NCBI GenBank assembly: GCA_026874595.1
Contig: CM049317.1
Coordinates: 61,714,618 to 61,778,617 of the forward strand
Direction: 5' to 3'
Source: Sipunculus nudus
Lineage: Eukaryota; Annelida; Sipuncula; Golfingiida; Sipunculidae
Length of the DNA stretch: 64,000 bases
Shown piece after piece: positions 48,689-59,656 of the stretch; the stretch's first letter is position 1, and every line of letters starts with the position of its first letter. A program made the position numbers and the translations under genes. Below the pieces are notes generated by a model. That model was not told where the DNA came from and searched no databases. It saw nothing but the letters and a program-made list of their open reading frames with translations.

Positions 48689-49879
48689 AAAACACTGTGA
48701 CCCGGCCATCCCTCAAAATAAAATGGGTCAATAGGATGTTCTTAATCCTGTTGTCAAATAAACAAAAGTAAAAGAACAAACACAAGAGGAGGCAGTAAAC
48801 CTTTTGTTTTCAAGATAATAATCAATTAAAATACATTTACGGATAAAATATATTCCTCACAAACGGCTGAATTTGAAAAGAGAAGTTCTGTCTTTGAATC
48901 CCTTTATACTGACATATGAAACCCTGAATAATTAGTTTTACCGTGAATATGCTGAGAAAATAATTTTGGTCGGGTTAATTATTGAAGTATTAGAAAGATT
49001 CTTGTATATGTAATGCTATATCACAGTGCGTGCATGGTCATAAATACAAAACCGCCTGTAGTTCTGTGGACTCATGTTTGTTATTATATAAGATAAACTA
49101 CATTAAGAGATGTCATCTGAGCATGTATTACCCCATCAAAGACGTCAGTGAGTCCCCACTTACGGTTTATGATGGGGTAATTCCGGTGAGAGATAGGGCC
49201 AGGCCGTGGTTTATACAGGAGGCACAGATTGGCCATATGGCTGGCACTTGGAAGATGTTCACACAAGGAAGCCCACTGTGTAATCCACAAACAGATGGAG
49301 AAAGCAGAACCCGTGACCCTAACATAATACCATCTAAAGTGTCATCCTTCGGCATATTGCCTCACTCGAGTTGACATCTGGATTCACACAGTCGAGTGCC
49401 CCTCCCAAACAAGTTATTGAAAAAAACAGGAAATTGAACCGTATACACTTTCGTGATGAAGAAATAGCAATTTATAATATTGTTTTTATTATACGTATAT
49501 ATTGACATTAATTCTTAAATATTTCTAAGTTCATAACCACATTAATAAGATTAACGCAAACAGGATATTTGTTAATATACTATAATCATGATATAAAGAA
49601 AAATCTATTTTTTCGTACATTTCGCAACACGAAAGCTGCTCTGCGAACAACGGCAAAACGTATGGAGCAGGAGGAAGACTTTCTTTTCTTTTCTTTTTTT
49701 TAAGGAAAATTTCTCAGTCGAGTAAAAATACATGTAATATTTGCCAACTTTCTAGAAAGACACCTAATTCTTTAAATTGTGCACAAATGTTCAACACATG
49801 ATCAATTCAAATAACAACCGGACGGTTCGATGTAAGAGAAGCAACAAATTACACTAGAGTTAAAACAATAATTTCGACA
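48689..49879. other. Unique sequence
   Basis: No recognisable gene. A 114-codon frame (49030-49374) contains ESRTRDPN but no domain I know. Confidence 0.45.
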
Positions 49880-50130
49880 GGCGACCTGTGATATCCGGAG
49901 TTAAGTGGGTACGCACAATGGCAGCCCCTATGAACTGTTTCAAGAAACTTGTAGGAATAAAGTTCGATAAAGGCGCGGGTATGCAACACTAAAGTACTCC
50001 GAGGCCCGCGTCCAGGCGGGAATCTATCTGCGGAGATTGTATCGTCTAGGTAAAGAGCGGAATAACGTTTTTATTGGACCACGTCCAAATTCTGAAAATA
50101 TAGTAGGAGTACAACCGAGGACTCTTTATT
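49880..50130. repeat. Dispersed repeat, family E, copy 3
   Basis: Longest of the three family-E copies. Shared words are given under the other two. A short GAGGACTCTTTAT lies near its right edge. Confidence 0.45.
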
Positions 50131-50871
50131 TATTCGCCTTATATTACACCTTATATTATATATAAGGGTTTTTTTATATCCGATTGCTTCCTTTAACATC
50201 TCGAAAACAAAATCTTACAAATAATCATAAAATTTTTACGTTATCTAAAGAAATTATACTGCTCCGTACGAATACGTGTGTATTACAAACGACAGTGGCG
50301 TTTCATATGAGGCAGGTGGACGAGGCAGAGAGCGATGGCCCGCGCGACCTGGGTGGTTATACACTATCGCTGCATACTTTACGGTAATGTACCGCTAACC
50401 TTCCTGTAACATGACAGCCGGGTCTGATTTAATGCTGGCAGGAGGCAATGGTCGGGGCAAGCGTTTCAAGGCGCTTACATGCACATTTATTAAAATATCA
50501 GACCGTGAGAGGTCAAAGTGGATCTCAGACACAGGTTAAGTATGTAGAGTGTTGTAGAATATGAACCACCGATGACCACGCTCAGGTGCTTTGTCAAGTG
50601 GTGGATTTCAAAGATGTCATCTGTCTTTTGATGTATAAGCACACCGCCTTTGATAAATGACCACTAGTCAATATTTCTATATTTCTGTAGGGTATTTATA
50701 AGTAACTTTTAATCTTTATATAACAATATATGGAATAAACTTCTTGACTTATTTATTATGGTATTATATATATATTATACAGTATGTTACACCTGATATC
50801 TTTAATATATCCCATTCATCAACATATCAACTATATATGACATTTGTTATTTTTTTTTTATAAATTCCTAT
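50131..50871. other. Unique AT-rich sequence
   Basis: No gene or repeat family recognised. Confidence 0.5.
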
Positions 50872-51297
50872 CAGGGGCTGATTTAGAGAAGGGAAAAGTC
50901 GGATTGGTGGATGGGGGGGGGGGAGAAAGCGCACTTCATATCTCATTCTCCTAAAATATCTGAAAAAGAGAATACTTACTCATAACACCGAAAAGAAGGT
51001 CCGATATTATTATAAATGTCCAGATGTTGCTTTCCTAATCCTCTACATATACCAGAGTTGGTCCCCTGGGCATTGAGCCCAAACCTTTTCTGAAGATATT
51101 GTATCCACGCCTAGGAGCAGATCCATCCCCCTACCTTTTTGTTTAAAACCACCGCCACCTTTTTTTAAAGGTTTTAGATCCATTTTTGCGGTCTGGACTC
51201 TCCTTTTCCGGATCTGGGGACTTTTTTTAAGGTTTTGTCATTCGTCCTCATGGGTTGCATGGAACCCTCCTTTCCCTAAATCCTGGATCCGCCCCTG
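50872..51297. mobile_element. TIR element with CAGGGGCGGATCC ends, copy 2
   Basis: The left end CAGGGGCTGATTTAGAGAAG and the right end read inwards on the minus strand, CAGGGGCGGATCCAGGATTT, are imperfect inverted repeats that continue for about 30 bp (both then have AGGGAAA). A poly(G) tract follows the left end, as in copy 1. The right third (CCTTTTCCGGATCTGGGGAC, then TCCTCATGGGTTG, CCCTCCTTTCCCTAAATC) matches 1735-1815. No clear 8-bp target duplication (ATTCCTAT left, ACCCATGA right). Non-coding. Confidence 0.7.
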
Positions 51298-53542
51298 ACC
51301 CATGACTACATTGGTAGGGGGTGATTTGGAGCCAGCTGGACCTATGCATGAGTTAAAAACTGACATTTTCACAGGGAGAAAAAAAAACAAAGAAACAAAC
51401 ACGCACACACAATCCTATCTAGGTCTAGTCCTGTATGACAATATTGCATGTCAGATTATATAAACTATATTATCACGTTCACATTTAAATATTTAATGGA
51501 AGGAGGGGTATAAGGCATTTCATCGGATGCATACCTGACTTATACCAGTTACCTTATGATAACTTAAAACTACTTTTAACGAAGCCTTTGCATCCTCCAA
51601 TTCACCCATGCACACATGCTTAGTTAAGATAGCTTGATTGTGATTGGTTATTAAACACGAGATTATACGGTGAAAATAGCTTAACGGAAACTACTTTAAG
51701 TGTTACTTTGAAATATCGTATGTTGTATTAAACATACAGAAAACAACGAATACAGTGTATGGGGTAATTAAAAATTGTGCAGTACCGTGCTATTTGTGAC
51801 GTGATGTTCCACTTCTGTTTAAATATGCTACATTTAACAAATGGCAGAAAGTCTGCATGAATAAACCCTTTGATGTCTATACATTGGACAGTACTCTTAA
51901 CAAAATCGCACATTTTGTTTGGATTTTCTGAGTAAGAAAAAATATGATACAAGCATTTTTTTATACATTCCCTCTGGTATCTCTAAAATTTAGCCAGTCA
52001 AAATATATCACTGAATATATGCATTTTTATCAGTTTTTATAAGTACTAATAATATTTATATATTATACTCACCCGAGCTTTAGTGTATGCCGTGTATCTG
52101 TGTATCCACAGGTATACTGCCAATCAAAATCTCGAAGTCCGTTGCAAGGTTAGTTGTATAGACAAATATTGCTAGTAAGTCCAAGCGTCGAAATCGTGGC
52201 ACAGTCACTTCACTTGAGCAAAACTATAAAAATGTTTATATATCCTGAGATAGTCTAACATGTGCTTGTTATAAAATATGTCTAGCCGTAATCAACCTAC
52301 ATATTCTCGCCCAGAGTTCACCTCCAAACCGTTTTCTAGGACAGCAGCCAAGGGAGGGCTACTAAATTAACCCAGCCGTCGTTTCTTGCGTGCCGGGTCG
52401 GTATTATGTTGTCTACACGCATGTGTGTTGCCCCTTTGCACGGGAATCGCCTGCCAAGTGATGCGAGCAGTGGTTATTGGAGATCTAGATGTCGTCTGCT
52501 CGTGAACGCGCTTTGCCCGCGTTTTTTCACCCCGGGCACTGGAGGACTTACTGATTTGCATACCGTAAACTTTGTAATCGTGCCCATCTGCCGTGCGTCA
52601 TCTGTGAGTTAACACAAGTATTATTGAGCAATGGCCACTATATTACTAAGATAAATATTTGGGGGATAGGCGGGAGCCAAGTGATTTCAGCATCCATTTC
52701 CAAACTGGCCAATGAAATGTTAGAGAGCCGACTGAAGCAAAACAGCCAACGGCGATGGACACCAGGCCCGTTCTAACCCCCCGGGGGAGGCCAGCTGTCC
52801 ACACTTCGGTGCAGAGTGTCTCCCGGTCCATCATCTTGCATCTCAGCAGTTTGATATGTCCGAAAATTGATTTTAAGAAATAAAGTAAAACACTTGTATT
52901 CAAATTTCCATTATGTCACCATTCAAGCTAACATTTTTACCTTTATAACGTATATTTCTAGAATTCTGATTTTTCATTGATTATTTTCCCTTCATGTAAC
53001 TAGATATCATATGATCATTTTTTTTTCAACTGCCTCCACTTTTATCTGTAGTCTCCAGATTTTAAAGTAACAAACCATAGATAAACCCTATTTCTATGTT
53101 TTACTTGTCTAATAGGTTATAAGTAAATTCTAAAATATAGATGTATGCTTTTAATAATAGCATCTGTGGCAAAGTATACGGTCTACTTTAGAGGATAATG
53201 GCAAGGTCATATCGGACCACAAGGGCACGGATCGTAAACGACGGTGGATGATAAAAGACCTGACAACCTGATGGGACAGAGAGATCGTAAAATGATCGAT
53301 TATGAAGTTGAGCCTTTGATACCCGGCGACGTATCTGAGAAGACGAGAACGCTACAAGCAAATACTGGTGGAAAGTATGAACAGAAAGGGTGCATGAACG
53401 ATGAGTATAGGTCTATGATACAATGAAGGAGCTGAGAGGATGGTGAACTCAGGGCCAGACATGGGCTTGAGATTGAGACTGCTCCCATTATATGGTTGTG
53501 CCATTGATAAATAAACACACACACACACGCGTGTGTGTGTGA

Positions 53543-53595
<53 letters not shown>

Positions 53596-54004
53596 CAGTA
53601 GTGATTGAATTAGTTTTATATTAGCCGCTAGATAGCACTATATGATGCATCAGCGAGACCATGGACGAAAAAATGCATCTGGCATAAGGCGGATTTGAAC
53701 CTTTTAAACAGGACCCCGTTCCTATCAAGAGAACCAAGAGTACTTACCGAAGTATCATTTTCGATTTGAAATCGTAGAATTAGAAGGCTGCTTCTCTCAG
53801 AGGTAATTCATCAGGACTGATTTATAGCTTGCGGTTCAAAAATAAACTTGTATACATGTATTCTTTAATGGATCATATTATGTTTCCTTTCTTTAACTTG
53901 AAAGAATATATCAGCATTTACAATATTTGAATCGTTTTTTATATTTTTATCATATATTAGGTGTCATGCGATACAATGATTAAACATATTATGTAGTTAG
54001 TCCG
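51298..54004. other. Unique sequence with GC-richer patches
   Basis: No recognisable gene. GC-richer patches at about 52380-52600 and 52680-52860 contain short frames without known domains. The second has a minus-strand ATG frame beginning MMDRETLCTEVW that runs to a stop near 52646. The stretch 53205-53470 is purine-biased like 10690-11640. Confidence 0.4.
53515..53592. repeat. (CA)n-CGCG-(TG)n palindrome followed by (GA)n
   Basis: About (CA)7 at 53515-53528 meets (GT)n through a CGCG centre, forming a perfect palindrome of about 26 bp, then GAGTGTGT.. and about 16 GA units to 53592. Confidence 0.95.
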
Positions 54005-54330
54005 CAGTGGCGGATCCAGAAATTCGAGAGCAAGGGGGCGCTATTATACTGGGTTAGTGGTTGGCTGGAATTAAGCATATATATATATATATATATACAA
54101 TATTATATTATATATATATTAATATATATATATTAATTATTACTATTTACGTAATATATTTTCAGCTTATGAAAATTATAAATAATTTTATTTTTTTTAT
54201 CTTCCAACTAAATAAAATATAAAGCCCTGTTCGTTTTTTAAAGTCAATTAGAGGTGAGCGGGGGAGGGTATGGGAGGGTGTTCCCCTCGTTGTTATGACT
54301 CAGCAGAGTCTAATAATAACGGAAAGACTC
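54005..54330. mobile_element. Partial element with a CAGTGGCGGATCCAG left end
   Basis: The left end matches the CAGGGGCGGATCC family and is followed by GAGAGCAAGGGGGCGC. A GGGAGGGTATGGGAGGGTGTTCCCCT stretch lies at about 54260-54287. I could not find the matching right end, so the right border is a guess and the copy may be truncated. The interior is AT-rich with broken (TA)n at about 54078-54132. Confidence 0.4.
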
Positions 54331-55104
54331 CCTCCCTCGGTATAGAAACATTTAGATGTTATCTTAATCATAGGGCTGTTCAGTATAATATCCTCAACTT
54401 ATAAAATAGAATGTAATAAACTGTGGATAAATTGAAAATTTAATTGCTAGGAATAAAAAAATGATATATCAAAAATGGGTATTAATTACGAATAGCTGGA
54501 AAAGAAAATAGGTAAAATGAGAGATCTTTCAGTTCAACGTGGGGTGGGGGGGGGGGGTCCGGTTTTTGGGAATGAGGGTGAAAAATATAAATTGATAAAA
54601 GAAGTGTCATCCATTTCAAGCCTGTTGGATTTAAATTTTTAATACAAAGGATATACAGGTGTGAATAAATCAGAATTTATCACTGTTATTTAGGGTTCCC
54701 GAGCGAGTCACTTAGCATGCTATATATTTTCACCATTTATTGTGGTATTTACCTTTTATCTCAAACAACACATGTAGTGGTAATTTCAGTCCACGTTTTG
54801 TCGATAAACGCTTAAACCACTGATCCGTATCCAACCCCTATATCCCCTATAAGGTTCTGTCATGAAACTTGTCAATTTGATGAATAGCTTGACAGAAGGC
54901 CAGCGGAGGGTGATCGCAGAAGCCCATCAGACTGCTATCCAGCTGAGCCAATAACTGAATTCATATTTGTATAAGACTAGACTGTGTCGTGTTCATAATG
55001 GCCTCCGTTGATGATCTCCCTGTGAGTGGCACGGCCGAACTTCCTGCCGCGCTTATTGCCATATGGAGCAGTTCATCACCGCCACAGACAACGGGAGTTA
55101 ATCA
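54331..55104. other. Unique sequence
   Basis: No recognisable gene. A poly(G) tract lies at about 54542-54557. Confidence 0.5.
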
Positions 55105-55140
55105 CAGGGGCGGATCCTGAGTAAAACAAGGGGTGGTGAT
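55105..55140. mobile_element. Solo CAGGGGCGGATCC terminus
   Basis: CAGGGGCGGATCCTGAG starts at 55105 and is followed by AAGGGGTGGTG. No partner end was found downstream, so this is a fragment or an unresolved element. Confidence 0.45.
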
Positions 55141-55261
55141 GCTTATGTTGCATGCTTAGTATGTATCGTATAATAAATATAAAATATAATTATTTAACAT
55201 GGATTGTACAAATAGTTATTATAACTAATCAAGGCACTCTTCATGGCTCCGATGATGGCGT

Positions 55262-55412
55262 TTAGTACTCTTTCACAGTGGAGGAAACCGGAGAACCCGG
55301 AGAAAACCACCGGCCTTGGACGGGCAACTACAACCCACTCTCATAGCCATACCGGGGATCGAACCCGGGTCGCAAGCGGAGAAAGCCAAGCGTTATACCC
55401 CACGATTGTCCT
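55262..55412 (-). mobile_element. tRNA-derived SINE (minus strand)
   Basis: On the minus strand a tRNA-like head ends with the B-box-like GGTTCGATCCC (complement of 55355-55365), preceded by TATAACGCTTGGC in the position of the anticodon arm. The body follows, with GGCCGGTGGTTTTCTCCGGG and TTCTCCGGTTTCCTCC (complement of about 55280-55315). That body motif is familiar to me from abundant marine-invertebrate SINEs; whether it belongs to the MetaSINE group is an inference. The A box is diverged. The copy ends toward lower coordinates, and AT-rich simple sequence begins at about 55430 on the 5' side. Confidence 0.7.
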
Positions 55413-55476
55413 CGAATTATTTTATAAGATTTTATTATATTACATTATATACATGTAATAGACGTAAACTGAAAAA

Positions 55477-55607
55477 AAATATATTATATTATTTATATTA
55501 TGTTATATTATATTATGTTATGATATATTGTATTATATTACATTATATTATATTATATTAATTATATTATATTATATTATATTATATTATATTATATTAT
55601 ATTATAT
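55477..55607. repeat. (TATTA)n microsatellite
   Basis: About 130 bp of pentanucleotide repeat, perfect over the right half (about 55562-55605) and interrupted by G and C substitutions on the left. Confidence 0.95.
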
Positions 55608-55671
55608 CACCCTCAATGTGCTCGAGATACTTCATAGTGTCTCCTATCTCCAATTACGCTCTTTTGGTTGA

Positions 55672-55812
55672 TCTGTAGATAGATAGATTAGATAAATTAG
55701 AAAAAAGTCAAGAGTAGGTTAAATAAGTCAGATAGATCAGATTAGATAGATCAGATAGAAAGATTAGATAGGTCGATGAGATAGACTAGATAGATAGAAA
55801 CAGATAGAAAGA
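55672..55812. repeat. Degenerate (GATA)n-like repeat
   Basis: GATAGAT, AGATTAGATA and AGATCAGATAGA words recur irregularly over about 140 bp. Confidence 0.85.
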
Positions 55813-57013
55813 TAATCTAATACATTTATACCATACGATATAGTTAGATATTATCTCCATTCACCACATCTAACCCCCCCCTCCTCCCTTATATCTCTTG
55901 GGCGGAGTTCGTCCTCATCTTTTCTTAACGGTACTTTGTTTGTCTGTCTCTGGGGAGTGTTAAGTGGGTTCGTCATGCCAGACGACATATATTATAACGG
56001 GGCTCTGGTTAGTCACCGGATATTAATCCCGTACAATCAAACAAGTGGTTTGAGTGTTTCGCAAAGATAATTCAAGAGGATAAATCTGTTGAATAATATG
56101 ACAAACTAGTTTAATAAAACTTGCTACAAATCTATGAAATGATCTTTTACAGGATCGGGACAGTCTTGGTGAATCATTAACTGTGTGAATTTTCGAATAA
56201 TTCGTAAGCATTGTTCTACAAACAATGAGACATTTAGTAACAGAATACCTCTTTTCGTCGCTAGTCTTAAAATACTGGCAACAACATTTAGGTAAATAAC
56301 AACATTACATTGGAATTATGCATTTATAAGGTCTGGCATAATGATATGTCTAAAATTAGAACCATCCATGGAGTAAAACATTATTTCTCGGAACCATACC
56401 ATGCAGTCACCTCCTTTCCTGGTACCATCGTTCCATATGGGGTTTAAGTGGTTAATAAGGATTTCACTAATTGTTAAATGTTGCGAGCTGGAATATGAGA
56501 ACACATGTAGAGAAGTCGGCTCACTCTGATTGGAGTTGAATATTTTTATAATAGAAATAAGAAAAAGAATGAATTGTTGCTTTGCAGTGATTGTTAAATA
56601 AATGCATATTAGTGGCTCGATATGCATTATCTTTAGGAGAGTTAAAGAAAATTTCAGGAACATATGGTGACATCTGGCGAGACGGAAATGAACTAAAGAA
56701 AATGTTCAAAAGATATTAATAAAGCAGCTGAATGAAATTAAGTAATTACTAAATTATTTTCTGTAATTCATCTCAGTACCATTATTTAAAACTTATAAGT
56801 TATTCACACTTATAAAATTGATGTAAGCATTTTTTCCCTTTATGTCGAGTCCTGTGGAAAGTTCCAGCATTATGTGAAAAAAACTAAACAAAACTAAAGG
56901 ACATCCGAGTGAAATATTTAGCAGGAAAAGTACTGGACTAATTTTAAATGTAAGATCCTCCAACGGCGGTAGAGAATACAGGACATTGTTAACTAGAAAT
57001 CTGGAAAACTAGG
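55813..57013. other. Unique AT-rich sequence
   Basis: No recognisable gene. A 115-codon minus frame (56316-56663) has no known domain. Confidence 0.5.
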
Positions 57014-57255
57014 AATGCAAGCCTTCGCCAAGTGGGAAGTGGGGGGCCCTATCGTGGGATGCAACACAACCCGTGTTTGCATTCCATATTCTAAGGTTCA
57101 TTTGCTGATGTCCTGAATTAGGATCAGGTGAGGGATCCACGCCAATATTTAATCGATTCTTCATTGGCCAATCCCTGAAATGCCCTGAAATATAAAAAGA
57201 CATCCACACACATGAACGGAAATGTTCGCATACCCTCCTGGCGGGGGCAATGAGT
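57014..57255 (-). repeat. Dispersed repeat, family D, copy 2
   Basis: On the minus strand: TGCCCCCGCCAGGAGGGTATG, TTCCGTTCATGTGTGTG, GGGATTGGCCAATGAAGAAT CGATTAAATATTGG, GTGGATCC, CTGATCC, GGGCCCCCCAC and GGCGAAGGCTTGCATTC. The 66-codon minus frame here is a translation of the repeat, not a gene. Confidence 0.75.
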
Positions 57256-58017
57256 GTCCTGTCTCAGGAGTTTTAAATACACACTGTTTAGTTGTTTTCT
57301 TTATATAAATTGTTGTTCTATGACGACTTGACTTGAACATATTCTGAAAGCTAAATTACTCTCTACAATGCGCGGTATATGAAAACTTTGAGATTTGTCA
57401 AAACTGGTTGAATTTTCTAAGGATTTGTTTTTTTTATTATTTCTAAGCCATTTATGGTTCAAAACATTCCATTTCATTAGATAAAATTGTAAACATATGT
57501 TGTAAAATGAGGATTTTTAATTTTTGATTATCTTTCACTGGGGAAAATTTTTTAAATATTTTGTACATTTGGAATCTAAATGAATTTAGACAAATATCTT
57601 AAATTCTGTTAAATTTTATAATATTATGATAAAATTAACCAGTGTCAGAAAACCCAAACTTTCCATATACTAAAACGCAGTGCGTTTGATCTATGTGCTG
57701 CAGTATGATCCATTATCCTGCCCCAGTGTGAATATCTGTGTTGTCATATATACGAGCCCTATTGCTCAACCTGCTGTAAGTGGCATTAACTCTGGGGACT
57801 GTCCCAATACGGTACAGAGATTCCAGAGTGCACAACCAAGTTTCAAGATCCACCCAGACCCTTACACATTGGGCGTGTTTTCAATTTTATCTATAAGGAC
57901 CAGTGAAATGGACTAATTCAAGGTCAGGTTTACTCTCATATCGAAGGTGATGTCATCGATAAAAGTCTGCCTAGGTTCCATTCTCTAAACGAGAATCTGA
58001 GTTCTAATAAATGTCTC
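57256..58017. other. Unique AT-rich sequence
   Basis: No recognisable gene. A 78-codon plus frame (57680-57916) has no known domain. Confidence 0.5.
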
Positions 58018-58340
58018 CGCGATGTGGGGGCCCCTGTTGTTGGATGTTCCCCAACCAATGTTTGCATGCACTTGTTCGGCCCATATCCTCACGCTCATTC
58101 GTGTAGTGCATAATTAAGTGACTGTAGATTTGCGTCTATTTCTTAATGACGCTGCTGGATCCGGATCAAGTTCATGATCCACACCAAAATCTAAACGATT
58201 CTTCATTGGCCCATTCCCGAAATACGCTGCAAATTCCATAAAATACCGTTAATGACTGCGTGAGATATTTTGTGAACAACACATACACAGACGCATACAC
58301 GAACGGAGATGAAAACATACCCTCCTGGCGGTGACAACAA
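58018..58340 (-). repeat. Dispersed repeat, family D, copy 3
   Basis: On the minus strand: CGCCAGGAGGGTATG, CTCCGTTCGTGTATGCGTC, TGTTCACAAAATATC, CGGGAATGGGCCAATGAAGA, GTGTGGATCATGAACTTGAT, CCGGATCCAGCAG and GGGGCCCCCACATCGCGGAG. It is the longest of the three copies. It lies 0.8 kb from copy 2 in the same orientation. Confidence 0.75.
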
Positions 58341-59079
58341 TATCTATTGAGATCATGGGATTTTGGCCAGCCATCACTGCGATGTAATGATGAAAACAGC
58401 AATAAAACTACGTAAAATGTTTGCTTCGCTTCAGTGGAGCGTGGCAAGCTTCAAATAAAATACGGCATGCATGTGCAATATTTTGCGGAACTCTACACGG
58501 CCATCAGAAAATCTGAATGATGGCTGAATGATGGCTCGTAAATGCCAACACTCAATGTCACTGCTGTGTGTAGTTAGTCCTTGTTTACCGTTGGCATTTT
58601 ATTTCAGCAGCTAGACTTGTGACTTCTTGAATATCTCAACCGCTAGCATATGTTTGCCAGTGGGATAAAAACTGTATACAGTGAAAGCTCTCCTAATAGA
58701 CACAGCCATTTAATGAGCACCGTTAAATAGTTGGCAGTGTTTTTTACAGTCCATTTTTTTCTCCACCTTATAATTTATGTTGTGTTCATGACCTACATAT
58801 ATAGGGGAACCTTCTATAAAATGGTTACTTCATTTGTCTATGTGAACTGATTTAGGGAAGAAAAATATTAAGATACTAAACTATCCACTAGACTGTTCTT
58901 ATGATAAAAGAATGGTCCATGCAAACTTAATCTGAAAATCTGCTGGCATAACAGTATTCCGTCGGACTTAATCATTGAAAGTAATCATATTCATATATTT
59001 TTTAAAATTTTAAATTATTCATATTAAATGAAGCTTAGATAATATACAAGACTACCTATTCGATACATATATTACATAT
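58341..59079. other. Unique AT-rich sequence
   Basis: No gene or repeat family recognised. Confidence 0.5.
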
Positions 59080-59656
59080 ATTATTACTAGAAATGGGCAA
59101 TCGACATGCGATTTCAGGTATCAGCCAACTTACAGAGGCAATGATAAAGGAGGGATGGAAAGTCTGCTGACGTGACAGCCCTCCAAATGTTAGTATACCA
59201 AGACGCACGGATGGTCGAAACTAATTATTGTAGATTGCACCGCCAATCATGCGTGAAAGGTAACGCCATTCTTATTCATTGGACCTGCAAAATTTCAGGC
59301 CGATACTTCAAACCACTCATAATGCATTAATGAAGTTTACGAATAATTATTTTTTAGGTTGCGCCACCTGTGGATAAGAAAGGTTTCCAAGAAGGATGGA
59401 TATGAAAAAAAAATACTTTCAGGGCGTTAAATTGAACCTCTCTTGACATGTTTATGATTTTCACTATCAACAAACTTTCAGATGAAGCCCAGATGAAATT
59501 GATTGTAGTTCCTTACACCAGATAAACCATTCCAAGATCTATGGACATGTACATTTTCAGGTAGATACACAAAACCACTACTTAGATAAACACATGGATG
59601 TATTGTAAAAATATGTGATTGAAGATGGCGCCACGGTTCTTGTATACAAACTAGAT
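59080..59656. repeat. Degenerate tandem repeat, family G, left part
   Basis: Loose units of about 110-160 bp share GGACATG-A-ATTTCAGG, CCGATAC, AACCACTCAT and a GCGCCACC..CTTGTATAC segment (landmarks near 59233, 59357 and 59624). It continues at 61375-61620 on the other side of the HINE-like element, so the element has inserted within this array. Confidence 0.6.

Noticed and set aside
57009-57209. 66-codon minus-strand ORF with FRDWPMKNRLNIGVDPSPDP
   Set aside because: It is a translation of family-D repeat sequence that also occurs, with frame breaks, at 925-1190 and 58018-58340.
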